Notes: generated from the sequence alone by a model not told the origin. Positions 47,401 to 62,610 are shown, counted from the stretch's first letter. The stretch: 64,000 bases of DNA from Tetrahymena elliotti 4EA (GCA_000231825.2 JH720293.1:310001-374000), one strand, 5' to 3'. Numbers and translations: made by a program.

Positions 47401-50400
47401 GTCCACACAAATCAATTTATCTCAGCTACTTCAATCTCTTTTCAATAAGATAGCTCAATTGCTCAATTAATTTATCATCTAATGAGTGGTCTGGATTTAA
47501 AACATTGACAGCTTCAAAGTCTTCTTAATTAGATTCATCTTTATTTTTTAAATAATTCATTATTTTTTATTTTCTTTGTTGACCTTCCTTCATTTCATTT
47601 AAGTTTTAGTTCATTTTAATCCAAGGAAGGATATGCTCTGCAACATAGTAATTTAAACCATATATATTTAAATGGTTGTTTTGACCAAGATTCAAAACCT
47701 CAAAAAAGTTGAATAAATTATTAACTTCTAAAGCAAAGAAATTATTTTTGTTGTATCTTAAAATTTCTAACTCAAACTCTAAATAATCTAATTTATATTC
47801 AACATCTTTGAGCTTTCTTTCATAAAGTTAACTTTATTTAATTTAATTTTTCAATCCCTCACTAAGCAAGTGCAAATTAACTAATTATCTGTGCAATTTT
47901 AATGCTGTCTAATTCTCATAAACTCTAACGAGATTATTTTTTGTCTAATTTTTCTGAGTTGAGATTTTTCCTTCAAAATTAAACTTTATTTTTTACTTTG
48001 CATTTTTTGCATCAAATTTACTTTTTTATTTATCTAAATTAGGAGTTTTATAAAAAGTATCAATATCTGTTTGAGGAGTAGAATCTTTTCTTTCTTTTGT
48101 AATTAACTATTATTCTTTCTCATTTTCATCATTAAGCTATTTCTGTTCACTGTCTTCATTATTTTAATTATTGTTGTCTTCATCTCTCGATCTTTTTTTT
48201 CTATTGAGCATGCTATTTTAAAGACTATTATTCATTTTTAATGTGTCACTTTTAGGGCTCTATTTGTTAATATTATTGCGATTTTGCATTTTAAAACCAT
48301 CATTATCTTTAGCATCATCATTTTCTTCTTAGTTTTCCTCATCACCCTCTTATTCTTCTCCATTTTCTTATTCTCCTTCTTCATTATTCTCTCCATCATC
48401 ATTATTTTCACCATCATCTTCATTATCTTCATTATCTTCTTCTTGATTCAATAATTCATATTCTTACTTATCATCATCACCATTTTCTTATCTTAACTTT
48501 TCAATTTCTTCATCTTATTGATTGCTTTTCATATTTTGTTAAACCATTTAGACAAAATCTTCATCATCTTCATCATTTTGGCTCTTCTGTTTTTACAATA
48601 GACCATTTTAGTTATCTTAGGTTTTTGAGTTGTTTAGGTTTTTACTTGAATTATCTAAGACGGTTTTTTATTTTAAAGTAGTCTTTCTTTTCATAGCTTT
48701 CTTTTTACCAAGAGCCTAGAGTATCTTTAAATTCTTTTTATCTTACTCATTTTCAAAAGTTTTCTTTGATTTTAATATCTTTTTCTAAAGTTTTATTCTC
48801 TTTAAATTTAATTTTTTGATGTACTAAACAAAAAATTTCTCTAATTAATCATCATTTTCTAAAATATATTTTTTTTCTTTGAGTTCTTCACTTTTGATGG
48901 CAACTTGATAAATTATTGCAAGAGAGGCAGCACTAACTTTCTTTTAAAATGTGTTATTTAAAAGATACATAAGCCTGATAGCAGTAGGAATATTTTTTTG
49001 TTAAAGAATATAATTGAAGCCATATTCAACTATTGGGAATAGCTCTGGTTATAGATATAGTAGATTTCCATAAACTTTACAAATTTATTCAATATGATTA
49101 TCATTTATAAATACCTTCATATATTAAGGTAGGCATTACATAAAAGAAGTGATATCCAAATTTGGAACTCTTGTCTTTATAATGTAAGAGAACAAATCTA
49201 TCAATTCTTTGCTAGCTTCTTTATACTGCTTAAGGATAAAATCAACATCAAAATACTTCAAGTTCCTTTTGAAAAATTTGCTGCAGAAAATAGCTTTTAT
49301 CATTTATCTTTTATTTGTAATTTATTCAATTGGTAAGTGAGACAAGTACTTTTAAAATTAAAACCTTTTTTATACATAAAAATTAGTTAATTATTTACTG
49401 CCAATAATCAATTTGCAATAAAATAAATATCAAAAAAAAAAAAATTAAAATAGAATTAAATATTTAAAAATTAATTTGAAAAGAAAAATTTTAAATTTTG
49501 ATTTGGGAAGTTTTTGGGGTAATTAAAAATAATTTATTTTACCATGGCTTTGCATCATCATGTATTAGCCAAATAAAAGGTATTCCATCATTAAAACATT
49601 TGCAATCTTAGAAGTTGAGGAAATGGAAATATTTTATCAGAGGAAGAGTTTTAATACTTTTTAAGTGATTGATATCAAAATTAGTTGCTGTAAAATCAAC
49701 TTCTCTCAAGCCTTTGAAGTTAGATAAGAAACCAACTAAGAAATCTTCAGTGATAGAAGTTTTAAGAAGTTAATCTATTTCTTTTTGAACTTGCTTGTTA
49801 TCTTAATCTTATTCTTGACCCTCTGCATTTTCTTAATTGTTTTCTTCTATTTAGTTCTAACTTGGATTATCTTGTTCTTGAGCTTCTCCTTCTTCTTTTT
49901 ATCCTTCACCATCATCTTACTTATCTTCTTTTTCATCATTCTTATCATCTTTATCTTTGTTTTCATCTTCATCATCCAATTCCTCTCCTTATTCCTCCTT
50001 ATTTTGAGTTTTTTTTGCTTTTTTATTTGATCTAAGTTCGTTTATTTGTTACTCTAAGGCTTTGTGGCTATAAAAATATGGACTCTATTTGAAACTGATA
50101 AAACTCAGGTTATTTGGGATTTCTTGATCATTCATTAGACACACTAAGAATTTTTCTAAATCTTGTTTCGAGAGTTTAGGAATAATCCATGAGATGACTA
50201 TTTCAGATAAATCAGTATTACGAGTATTATTTATTAGTACCATAGCTTCATTCATACCAAATTTAACTTTACTGGAGAATTCAATGTACTTAAGGTTTGT
50301 GACAGATGAAAGGAATTATTTAATTTCATTAGCCTGATCATTCTTTATATTTTCATCTTAAGATTCTACTTAATTTGAGTGCGGGAATTACCTTATGACA

Positions 50401-53400
50401 AGCTTATTTATGTGTAACTTTTATTAAGTTTTCTTACAGCTCTTGTTGATGCTTGTGATAAGGTCTCCTGCTTTTTCTTCAGAAAGAGTTTCTGGAATAA
50501 TGATTGAAGTGATGAAAAAATGAGATGATTAATTTAATAGCAGTTTCTCATATACTTCTCCATCTATTTAGCTTTTATTTTTCTCAAGAAGATCTAGTAA
50601 AATTTACCAATCCATACCTGGCCATTCTTGCTCAAAAATATGCTTAAACTAGCTTTGATCTAATTCTTTGATTTATAATTAATTACAAGTAATATCTTTG
50701 TTGAATTTAACATTTTCAATCGAAAACAGTTTTGTCAGGAAATCTTTGTCTTTTATAGGTTCTAAAACAACTATTGAGTTAAGTCTATCTAAATAGTTGA
50801 AATTTAATTTTTAAATGTCAAACCATGAACCTTAAGGTTGCTAGATTTCAGCTTTTGTATTTTGCTTATTATTTTAATTTTCTTACTTGTGTTACTATTA
50901 TAAAAGTTTTGGTATTATTATCTTATTTTAGTTCCTAAACTACTTGGATTATATAAATAAATCAAAATATTCTTAGTCTACTTCTAAATCTACTGCATGC
51001 TTTTATATGTCATAATACTGACTTAGGCACTTAGATTTAAGAAGTTACTTTACAGATTTCAAAGACAAAGGAAGAGGTGTTTCAATTTTTATTATTTAAC
51101 TAAAGCTGTTTGATTGAGATAAAAGTTCAATAAAGTACTCTTGCTTTTCCTTTAATTAATTCTATAATTCTTACTAATCCTTTTCATTACCATTATCCTA
51201 TGTTTCAATAGTCTATCCATGAATTTACAATCTAAACTTATCTAATAAAGTAATAGTTGTAGCTGCATAATGGATATCTCCTTTATTGAAAATCGTATCT
51301 ATTTATTCCTTGGTGATAAAGAATAAATAAATTTTGAGTTCATTTTAACACAAGATGTAGCTATCTTTCTTAATTAGCTGTTACTGAATATAATCATTCA
51401 TGTAATAGTTATCTAGAAATCCATTAATATTAAACAAATAAGGTTTGATGTATCTTTATTCCATGATCATTTTCATTTAATATCCTTTGGGATCATCAAC
51501 TAATTTTTTGTCACCTACTAAATTGAGGATTTTTACATTTTTTAAATTCAAAAATTTCATATTATTAGAAGAAAAAACGCTATCAAAACCACCATCATAA
51601 AATTTAATTGTCTCTATACAGCTTAAATCCGATATCTATCTGAATATTTCTTAAAATGAATTAAAGTGTCTCATAAACTAGAAATAAGTTAGATCTAGTG
51701 TTTTATGTCTTTTGTTATACCATTCACGATCTTTAATGAAATATGTTTAAAATAGGTCATATAACTAATTAAGATATCTATTCCAAAGCTGATCTTGTAA
51801 ATTAAACTGTTCAAAGCCACCATTCTAATCATCGAATTCATCTTAATCATTAAATTCATCCTCTTCTTCTTTACTGAGAGAAAGTATAAGAGGTCTAATA
51901 TCATCAATGATCTAAATGAAAATATCTTCAAAATCAAATTTAACACTCACTTGTCTTTTCTTAATAGATTAAAGAATAAATCTAATTTCTTCTATAGGCA
52001 ATCCCCTATTATTAGTTATATCTATCTTCTCTAAATTAAAGAAATTATTCTAAGAAAAAAGACCAAAACATTTTGCTGATCCAGCAAATTCATTTTCAGG
52101 GAAAAAGTAATACTTTCTCAATGCTACATTATTATCAGTCTTATAATTTAAAAGCGTTCCATCAGAAAAACTGATTTTATTCAAGTTAATCACATATTTA
52201 CTGTTTGCAAACTACTACCAAGCTTTCACACTAATTTTACCTTAAATATTTTAAAAAATTAAATATAAATTTTTGTTGTTTGTCTCTTGAAAAAATAATT
52301 TGACAGTTTGTTAAGAATAATTTATTTTTTGTCAATTTATATAATTTTCATATTATAAAGCTTAATTAATCCACAAATTTAAATTTATTTAGGAGTTGAA
52401 TTTGTTTATTTTTTTTAATTTAACAAAATTTTGTAGAGATAAAATGTGATAAAATTAATCTTTTTTAAGGGAAAAATCTCCTAAATATAAAAATTGTTTA
52501 AAACGATTAGATTCCAAAAAATGCTAAAGATACAAAAGAAAGTTTTTACTTAAATCACTGAGATCGATTTCTTTTGAATTGAGCAAAAGTGGCATTTTAG
52601 ATATAAAAATGATAACATCATCATCTATAAGAGATTTATTATCTTTAAGTAGAGACTCCATATCGAATTGAGGTTTAAATTTTTGATTTAATAGGATGAT
52701 CAAATGCTTTTGTGTTAATTTAAAAATAAATTATTTAATTAAACATTTTATTTATGTTTTTATTATTACTTCTTTTACTGAAAGAGACTTAATATTCAGA
52801 ATTTGGAGACGAGGGAAACTTTTTGACATGGCAATCATTTACCAAATATCTTTATATTCCATACTATCAACAACATCACAAAGGCAAACTTTAGTAATTT
52901 GTTAAGTAAAGAGAGACATTTTAAAAAGGGATTTTATTTATTGCATGAATTGATTTGCATTGTGAATTTCAATTGCTTATAAATTATTCATGTAGAAAGA
53001 ATTCATGATTGCTTGAATAAATTAAGAAGTATCCATAACATCTCTACTTTTCATTATTTCATCTGTTTTGAGGTTCATACTTAAATATTGAGCTCTCATT
53101 ATGTAATGATATGATTTTCTTATTGCAGAATTAGTATCCTTTACACATTTAATTTATTCTAGTTTAGGGAGATTAGTAGAGTTTGCTAAAGTTATAAAAG
53201 CATCTTCACTTAAATTTGTTGTATTAAGTATCATTTAAGAAATATTAATTGCTTTAGGAGATCTTAACAATTTACCCAGCTTTAAAATAATAATATATAA
53301 GAATTTAACAAAAGAACCATTTATTGATAAGTTAATTAATTTTATAAGAAATAAAAATATTTTACAGTATTAGAAGAGCAGAGAATATTTTCAAGGTTCA

Positions 53401-56400
53401 AAGTTTTAAAGTTTTGTAAATAATTTGATGAACAGAGAGCATTGATTGTATGATCATCAATTTTAGTATATTCAGATTTGGCATACTAATCAAATAATTC
53501 TTCAATTCTGAAACCCATGTTAAAAGGTGTTAAATTCAAAATCTCAACTAAACTGTACTGGGTCACCTTTGTGTTTTGTATGTTAAGCTTGACTAAAAAT
53601 GGGAATTTTTTGAATTTTGAGATTTTCCTAATCTCAATTTAGATTTGCTTTTTAATTTCTTCTTTCTTTTTCATGCTTTCAGCTAGTTTTTTTGTTTTGT
53701 TTTTCTAAAATATATCAATCATATTTTTTTGCATTTAATCCATTTCTGATTCATCAAACATCATAGACTATTTTTATTTAATTTCATTTTTTCATAAAAA
53801 AAATATTTTTTTAAATATTTATTTTACCATAATATGTTCATCTCTAACTGTCTAAAGTCCTTTTAAGGATACTTCAGTAATACGATTTTAATCGCTCTTT
53901 ATACTTTTACACAATTATTCAAAGAGATGGCCTGTTGTATCTGTGTTCTAAAAATCTAATTTAATCAACAAAGAAGCTTCTACAAACTTATTCACTTTAA
54001 GAATATCATCATATTTCATTGTTGTTAAATAGTTGTGAAAGTCAAATTGCATGGCTTCCTTCACCTCTGCCTATTAGGAATCTAATGATCTATCAGTTAG
54101 CTTGATAATAGGTAAATTTTAATATTCTTCAGGAATTTTTGTGACTCTTATGCAATATTTTGCCAATATTTTTTCTACATCTGGCTGATTATACCAACTA
54201 AAACACTGCTACAAAGCTTAATACTGCTGTTTTCTGAAAGCAAGAACAATATATTTTAAATCATAGAATTAATCAGCCTCTTTATAAAACTAGTCATTGA
54301 TTAGACTTATTAGAACATCAGAAGGCATATATGGATATATATCAAGTTATATGTATGATTTCTTAAATATATATGGTCTAAGTTCTCTATTTGCTAAATG
54401 TCTGAGTGTTAAGTTCAGTTTTCTTGCTTTTGACTAAACCATTTCCATAAAATCAAAGTTATCAGACTTGAAATTTTACCAAAATTTAAGCTTGTAAAGT
54501 GACTCATCTGTTAAATTATTTGTATTCTCTAACCACATATATCTTAAATTTTTAGGAAAAGAGGCTCCTCCATTAGAGTGTTCATTATTCATCATAAAAG
54601 AATCTAACTATTCTCCTTCAATACCTGTACTTTTGAGATCCAATAAATAAAAATAGTCACATAAATTACTATGTTCCAATAAAACTAGACCTCTTGAAGT
54701 TATTTTTGAATTTGATAAATTCAAGTATTTTACCTTTTTTAATTAAAATGATGAATTGAAGAAAAGAACTATAAAATAATTTTATTAATACCTCTTCTGG
54801 TTTAAACTTTGTGAGAATCAATGTTAGAATTTCATCATCCACATAACTGTGATATTAAGAGATTATAGGTTTATATCTTAATTTTTTAAAATTGGTCATT
54901 AAAAGATACTAAAGCGCATCCTTAACCTTTAACTTTGGACACTTATTAAAATACATAACTTCTAAGCTTTCTCTAAGATAAGGGGATGCACATACTGCTA
55001 GCACTACTTTCTCTGATAGTAAAGTATATGAAATGTTAATAATTCTTATTCTAGAAACCATTTAACTACTTAAGAAATACCTACATATTGATGTATCGCA
55101 TAAGACTTTATTCCCTTTAATATCAAAGTATTCCAGTTAATTTTCGAATGATGGAAAACTAATAACATTATTTTGTTAATCATTTTGACTATTTTGCTAA
55201 TCTCCACCAGCTTTCTTACTTAAAAGTGCAAGCTTATTTATATGACTTTATTCTGCCTAATTTTATTAGCTATCGCTTGGAGATTCCATATCCTTAAAAA
55301 TAGAAAATTTTTAATCACATAAAGTCAAAGAGTCAACAAAATAGTCATCAATATTTAATGCAAATTTTTTAATAAAAAAGTCATATTTGAACTTCTTGAG
55401 ATTGTTACCACTTAAAAATAGATTTTAAATAAAATCTCCAACAAAAATGTCATTCAATTTTTAAGGCTTAGTACAAGTCATAATTTTATGTCTAAGTTCA
55501 TTATAGATAGTTTAACATTTTTTAATAAACTCTTCATAAGTTAGCTGACCTTTTAGAGGTTTGAATTATTTACCAAATTCATTTTTCAAGTCTTCCTCGA
55601 AAATATTGGAAAACTAGTCATCTTTAGCCTTACAATCTTTTTACGTTTTTTACATGGCTAATTGGTGATTTAAAAGAATTTTAGTTTCAAAAAATTTTCA
55701 AAAAGAATTAAAATATTACCTTCAACTTGTTTCATATAATCATCATAACTCTATTTCGCTCTGAATTCTTAGTACCTCTTTTTAATTAAAATAAGTAAAT
55801 CAAAATAAATAAACTGTAAAAAAGCAAATAACCAAATAAGTAAGTAAATGAATAAATAAATAAATAACTTACAATATTATCAACCAAAAGAGCTTGTAAT
55901 GGACAAACGTCTGTTACGTTTTTAACTATATTCCACTAAACCATGTTAAAAATATATGACAATCCACTGATACCAATATTTGATGTTTTTCTGATATCAA
56001 TTGTTTTTATAAGATAGTTCCTTGAAATAATTTCTTACATGATATTATTCATTTCTTTGTCTTAAGCTTAAGACCCCAATAAACTTATTTCCTAAATATA
56101 CTTTTTATTAATAAAATATAACTAAGATTAAAAAATTACTTTAATTGTCTTCTTTCTGTCAGAATATTTCAGTGTATCAATAACTCTACCACTTAGGAAC
56201 TAAGTATTTGAGCTGAATAAAAATTATAAATCTAGATTCATTAATTATCTAGAGTCAACTAGGTAGGATAAACCTCTTTCAGTAATTCTTTTGCAATCTT
56301 TCATGATTATTTTTTCAAGTTGATTGAAATTTTCAGACACAGCTAAGGACTAAAGTGCTTTATCAGATATCCATGTTGAAGATACATTAATAATTTTTAA

Positions 56401-59400
56401 ATTTAGTTTGACATCTCTTCCCTTAAAGCAAAGATATTTGAACCCTTTATCAATCTATTGGAAGCCATTTTCTGAGAGATCAAGGAATTCCATATTTTTA
56501 CAGTAAATAGATTGTGCCATATCTTTCATCAAGTCTGCATCGATGAGCATTTTTAATTCACAAATGCATCCTAAATCAAATTCTTCACTCAATTTTTCCA
56601 TTTGACATAGTAACATTAACCCTTTCCTACTCACTTAAACACAACCTCTCATTCCAATATATTAAAGTTTAACAAATTACTTTTGGCTCTTTCTATCCTT
56701 CATCATTTAACTCATCTATTCAAGTTAAGTATTTCCGAATTATGTGTTCCTTACATTTAAACGGAGGATGTATTTCATCCATCCAGATTTCAAAATAGTA
56801 GTAAAACCTTATTGTGAAATATATTAGTTATTTTCCAAATTAAGCTCTTTGATATTTATGCTCACAAATTTGGTTTCTGAAACTCTTAAGCCATCTAAAA
56901 ATGCTAAATTTTCATCCATAATTTTGAGACCTAACTCATTTAAAAGTAATTCCAGTTTAAAGTGTGTCTTACTCAGAATGTTCCTCAGAGTTTTCAAGTT
57001 TTTCTAATTTTAAAAATAAAATAAAAATCTTAATTTTCTTAACAAATTAAACAAATAAAATTTGATTAAAAAATGTGAATTACAAAAACATCTAAGCAAG
57101 AAGGATTAACAAAATGGGCTCTTTGACACCTAAGAATCATGAAGTTTTTCATTTTAAACTCATTTTTTTTCTCTTGGTTAGAGGTAATCCAGAAACTAAG
57201 GAATTTTCTGACAAAGTTAGTAGTAATTCTTGTCTCATTTATATTCATGATTTCTAAATTTTTAAAAATCTCACTGTCTATGTCATTGTTACCCCCAGAA
57301 TTAGTGGTAAATTCGAAATCATTGAGTGTGAGTCTACCCATTTTATTTAAATTTAGCTCATAAATATTTTTAGAGACATGCCCAAGCTTTTATAAGAAAC
57401 TTGTAAATAACTCATCAGTGACTAACTAATAGCAATCTTAAAGCAGGCCAAATACATCAAAGTTTTCACAAATTATTCTAGCTTTTTGTTTATTCTTTTT
57501 CTTCATCAAATCATCTAGCTCTTTTTGTAGTTTATCCCTTTTATCAGATGGATACACTTCACCTTTATGTCTCTTTCTATTTCTACCTTCCTTTTCTAAT
57601 TTCTTTATCTAGGCCTATAAATCTTGAATTTTATCTTAAAATTCTTTCTGCATTTGCTTCTATTTTTCTTCATTTCTCAATTAATAGTCAATTTTTTCTT
57701 ATTCACTAACATTAAATCTAAGATTATATATTTCAGCTCTATCCATTCCAGCTAAACCATCAACCATAGCTTGTAATCCAGTTGTTGTCAACTACTTGCA
57801 ATCCTTAACAACTAAAAATTATAATGTTCTTAAAAGCTTGTTATGAGGATCACTAAAGAAAATGAGAGAGTTTTCATCATCAAAATTGGTTGATCTTAAA
57901 TCTAAATATACAATTTTATTTGCTGGTAATTTACGGAGTGCTTTAATACCAACAGGAGATGATTTTACCATTGCCAATTTAATTTTTGTTAGATTCGGAT
58001 ATTTTTCTCTTGCATTGTTCGATAGTTCAATTAGCGTAGTATCAAATACATTACAATTAGTTAAATCTATTTCCTAAAGACTTTCTAGAGGAATAGATTT
58101 AAATAAGAAAACTATCTTAAAACCTCTTATAACTTTACAGTCTTTTAATGAAAAAAACTTTATATTATCATGGATAAACTAGTCATCGCATACCTCAAGA
58201 ATTTAATCTTCATATAATGGCTCATATTATTTAAACCTATGGCTCACCCAATATTCTTCAACCCCTTCCAATTTTTACAAGCATGATTGCTTGAAAATAT
58301 CAATTAAATTATTATCTACTTTAGAACCTCTAAGATTAAAATATGTTAATCTGTTTAGAAGTCTATGTCTAAATAAATCTTCAAAGAGTGGAGTAGTCAC
58401 ATTTACGCACCCTGAAAAATCCATGTGTACTATTTATGGACACTTATGTGTGTATTTCTAAAGCAAATCATATTTAGGATGTTTGATAACAACTTTTTCT
58501 TCAGCTAGTTTATCTAACTTTTCTACATTATCAGCAAATTTAACTTGCTAATTAGTAGTTTTTTATTTTTAAATTTGGATATTTTTTTAAGTTTCACCAC
58601 CCTCTTATTATTCTATTATTTAATCACCTTCATTATATTATGCATCTTCTTCTTTTTCTGATCCCGAATAAGCTTATTAAAAGTGTCCTTATTCTGATAT
58701 TTCATTCTATTCTTCATCAAGGATGTTGTTATCAGTAAAAGCATTTCTTGTAAAATTCTAAGCCATTTTTTATAAAACAGCTTGATGCTTTTCTTATTCC
58801 TTCAATCTTTCTTCTTACAAATCTATGATAAAAATGAACTTATTAATGTATGTTTAAATAAAATATAAAAATACTAATTTTATAAGTCTATTCTATTTCT
58901 TCAATGGTCGATTTTACATAAAGGGCTCCTGTTTTATTTACGAAAATCAATTACAAAATACAAATTAAAAAATTAAATTTTACTTTTTCTTTCCATTAAA
59001 TCAATTAAAAAAGTGGAAAGCTAGCAATTTACATTTTCTTTTTCTCTAATGTTTAAGCATTTTAGAGAATCAATCATAGTTAAATATTTTACTCCCTTTA
59101 AAGTCACTTTCTAAAATATAAAAAATATTTTATGAAATTGTAATGATTAAATAAAAAAATTAAATTTACTGGTGTTTTAGAAATATCAACTTCTTCTAGT
59201 TAGAAAGAAACAATAGTGATATCAGAAATAACAGAACAAAAGTTATCGTCTACATTAGTTGATCTTAAAACCAAAGACTTAAGTTACTTAAGTTCAGAAT
59301 TAATGATGAAATTAGAAAATTCATACATATCCAATTAGCAAAAAGAAAAATCAAGAATCTATATGCTTTTGATGCATTTCATGTACTCAAGATTTGAAAA

Positions 59401-60971
59401 GAATTTGTGTTAAAGTGAACAAGATTTAAGTTTGAGCATTTATAAATTTTTAAGTGAATAAGGGAACATATTTTAAAATGTAACTGGAACCAAATTACTA
59501 GCCTTTTCTTTATCATTAGAACTATCTCCTTTCTTGGATTTATGAGTAGCATCAAAAGATATTGATTTTAGATTGTTAAAGTAGTCTGAATTTAAAGGTA
59601 GCTCATCAAAATTTTGACAGACTGAGTAGTCAAATGAGAGTCTTTCTAAATTACTACACACATTATTAGATTTGTCATCATCTGCTAAGACATCTGAATG
59701 AAGCTAAATATCATCTTCTATTTCTTCTTCGTCTTCATCACTGTTACCATCATTTTTATTTTATTTTCTTTACTCAGAACTGATAGCTGCTTAAGTCTTT
59801 TTTGTAAAATTACGAGAAGATAAAAGCAACTAAATCAAAATTTAGCTATTAGAATACTATGGATGATTTTTTAATTTGAATTTTCTCAATTACCTATTAT
59901 TAAATCACATGAAAAATAGAAGAATAAATTGTTTAAATTACTTAAAAAATTATGATGTAGAAAATTAAAGAAGAGTTGTTGATCTTAAAACGCCCATTAA
60001 ATTAATTGATAAGCCACATCCTAATTTTCTATTGGATTCATCAGAAAATGAATTGTTATCCCAATTTCTAAGATAATCAAATAAAGCGGTTGTCAAGTAC
60101 TAGCATCTCTTAATGCTAATTTCAACATCATTAAATGTAAAGGAGTTTCTTTGCTCTAGCTGATTGTCTCTAATTTTATTTGCATTATGCTATTTTAAAT
60201 AAAATAAAGTTAAGTAAAACAAGTATAATTTCAAATTAAATGTATTAAGCCAAATAAAAAAATATGTTTGTACATCATTGGTGCTAACTCCATGATAATA
60301 CTCAAGTTTTTGAGCTATCTGTAAAAAGTCAGGATCACTAATAGAACATTCCTCAATCTTAACAATTCTTAATGATTCAAAGGTCCCTTAAAGAATAGTG
60401 TTTAAAACTAATTATGCAGAACATCTTTTAAAAGCAATTGAGCTTGAACCATATAGAGCAAAATCTTAATAAATATCTTTTTCTCCATCAAAAACAATTT
60501 ATTTCTTAAAATAAAATGTCAACTTCAGAGGGATAAAGTCCTCATTCTAAGTATTTAGTTTTTAAGTTGAAAAACCATCATCTATTAATTTATCATTCAT
60601 TTCTTGTATTGAATCTATACAATATGTTCTTTTATCATAATATGAACAAGACTCACCAATTTTAAAATCCTATTTTGTTAAAATGTTTAAGAAAATTTGT
60701 GTTGCTAATTAAAAATCATACTTGTGTTCTCATTTGTCTTTTCTCCTGAAAAGTTAATGCAGGTCTGTAAATTTCAACTTAATTACTATTCTATATTTTA
60801 TAAACAAACAAATGTTTAACATTGCTAAGATAAATCAAAAGTAGAACTATTGAAAATGAAATCATAATTTGAATTTACCTCATCCCCAATTCTCTTTGTG
60901 ATGTAAATAACTATTTTTTTATTTAATTTAAAGCATGATCTAATAAAAATATGCTTCAAATCTACACTCAT
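44461..60971 (-). CDS. giant leucine-rich-repeat protein with C-terminal multi-pass membrane module
   Basis: 21 exons from ATG 60971 to TGA 44461 encode 4,885 residues. Introns: 60791-60878, 60670-60721, 60190-60273, 59894-59941, 59111-59169, 58929-58983, 58823-58874, 57004-57083, 56101-56139, 55778-55872, 55658-55719, 54734-54791, 53768-53827, 53280-53365, 52707-52778, 52241-52549, 49365-49542, 46756-46909, 46105-46161, 45462-45626; phase closes at every one. Residues 1 to about 4,100 hold irregular RNI/LRR-like units (LKNLQMLKLKSCSL, MEFLDLSENGF, LEKIDITNNRGL, LKQLRQIDLCGL), coiled coils (about 390-430 and 650-720) and two acidic linkers (about 3,225-3,270 and 3,670-3,735). From about 4,300 to 4,715 there are five or six membrane helices, including FLEDVPQVILVLIY, reminiscent of an XK-related signature (weak). 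A Lys/Ser/Gln-rich tail ends the protein. Function unknown; giant surface or vesicle receptor-like scaffolds of this plan occur in ciliates. Confidence 0.8.
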
Positions 60972-62610
60972 TTCTCGTTCTCTTTTTAATTTTAGTTTTT
61001 ATTACAAGAGACTGAGTTTCTTCTACAAAATATAGCTTTTTTCTGTTTTTTTGATGATTACAAATTTCTGTATTATAACTTTAAATGCATCAACATATAA
61101 TATTTTTTTTACCTTTGAAATCAAAACTTTTAAAAAACTCATTTCAAATCGAAAGCATGAATAACTCAAATTGTCTACTTATAAAATAATTCAAATGAAA
61201 CGATTTTTGTGCATTCATTATGGGTCTATTAATCTTTTTAAATAAGGAGAAAATAGCATATGCTAAGACATTTTTAAAGAAATTTTGATCATTTATTTTT
61301 ATTATCAAATAAAATTCCTCTCATTAAATTATTGTTTCTATATTTCATAATTTAGGAAAAGGAAAACTTACAATTTTTTTGACATTTTTTTCAAAATAAT
61401 AAATAACAAATTTTGCTTTACTTTCTCTAGAAATATAATAATTAAATTTTAAATTATTTTTTTAAATAATCTTAAATTGAAAATCATATTAATTATTTTA
61501 TTAAAAAATTTTTTCTTGTAGTGAGTTATTACTTTGTTTATACAAAATAGAATAATTTAGATTTTTTAATTCATCAATAAACTAACTCCTTTTTTTAAAA
61601 AAAATATTAAATACTTTCTGTTAATTTTTTTTATTTTTAGATTCAATTTTTTCTTGAGAAATATGCTTGATTTTCTATTATTTAATTATTATTTTTTATT
61701 AGATTATCTTAAAATTATTTCAAATTAAAATATCCAAAAATTATTCTCCATTTAAGTTTTTATACTTGTATTTAAATATTAAAAAATTGCATAGAATAAT
61801 TCTGAGGGATATGTATGGATAGCTAGCTATCCTTTACCTATTAAATTTAATATGTACTAAAATGTTTATAGCGTTCATCTATGATTAATCTTGCTTGCTA
61901 AATCTAATTGATTATCCTGTATATAGCTAAAATTAAGAAGATTATTTATTTATATTTAGTTATTAAACAAAATATATTGTCAAAACTTAAAATAAGAAAG
62001 AAAATTCTTTTAATTTTGTTAAAAATTAGATATTATTTCTAATTATGTATATTTCCTTTTAGTATATTTTTTAATTTAGCAGATGATAAAATTTTAATTC
62101 TCTAAAAATATAAATTATTTTAGAAAAATCATTTTAGATTTGTTAGTTGGTATTTATAGTCTTAATTAAATAATTTAATTGATTTATTTTTGTAAAAGAA
62201 ATTGTTATTAATAATTTTTTTTTTCAATTAATCTGTGATGATTTATTTGATAAATGTGATGAAATTTTAAGTAAAAATATGAGTCTACTTGATTATATTT
62301 GAATCCAAAAATATGATTGAGTAAATGCAATAGGGTAACTACGAATCTAAAAATATCAAAAAAGACTTATAAATATACAATTGAATTTATACTAAAAGAT
62401 AACATAGTGATAATTAAAAATGTGCTTGTTTATAATTGGTTGAGAAATAAATAATTGAAGGATAATGAATATTCTTTTATAATTGTCACTATTTTCTGGA
62501 TTAATGTTATCATAATTACAATCTTTACTTATTTGCTTTTGTTAATCTTCAGGAATCGAGTAAATCTTTAAAAAAATTAATAATTAAAAAAAGTCAAAAT
62601 AATAAAAATA
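60972..62610. other. divergent intergenic region, nothing recognised
   Basis: 1.6 kb between the start of the giant gene (-) and the AOAH-like gene (+). Extremely AT-rich with long A/T runs and TGA in all frames. Both promoters should lie here. No repeat or RNA gene noticed. Confidence 0.6.

Noticed and set aside
49785..50030. A + strand frame of almost pure Leu/Ile/Phe that looks like membrane helices
   Set aside because: It is the reverse complement of an acidic Glu/Asp/Lys tract in the giant LRR protein.
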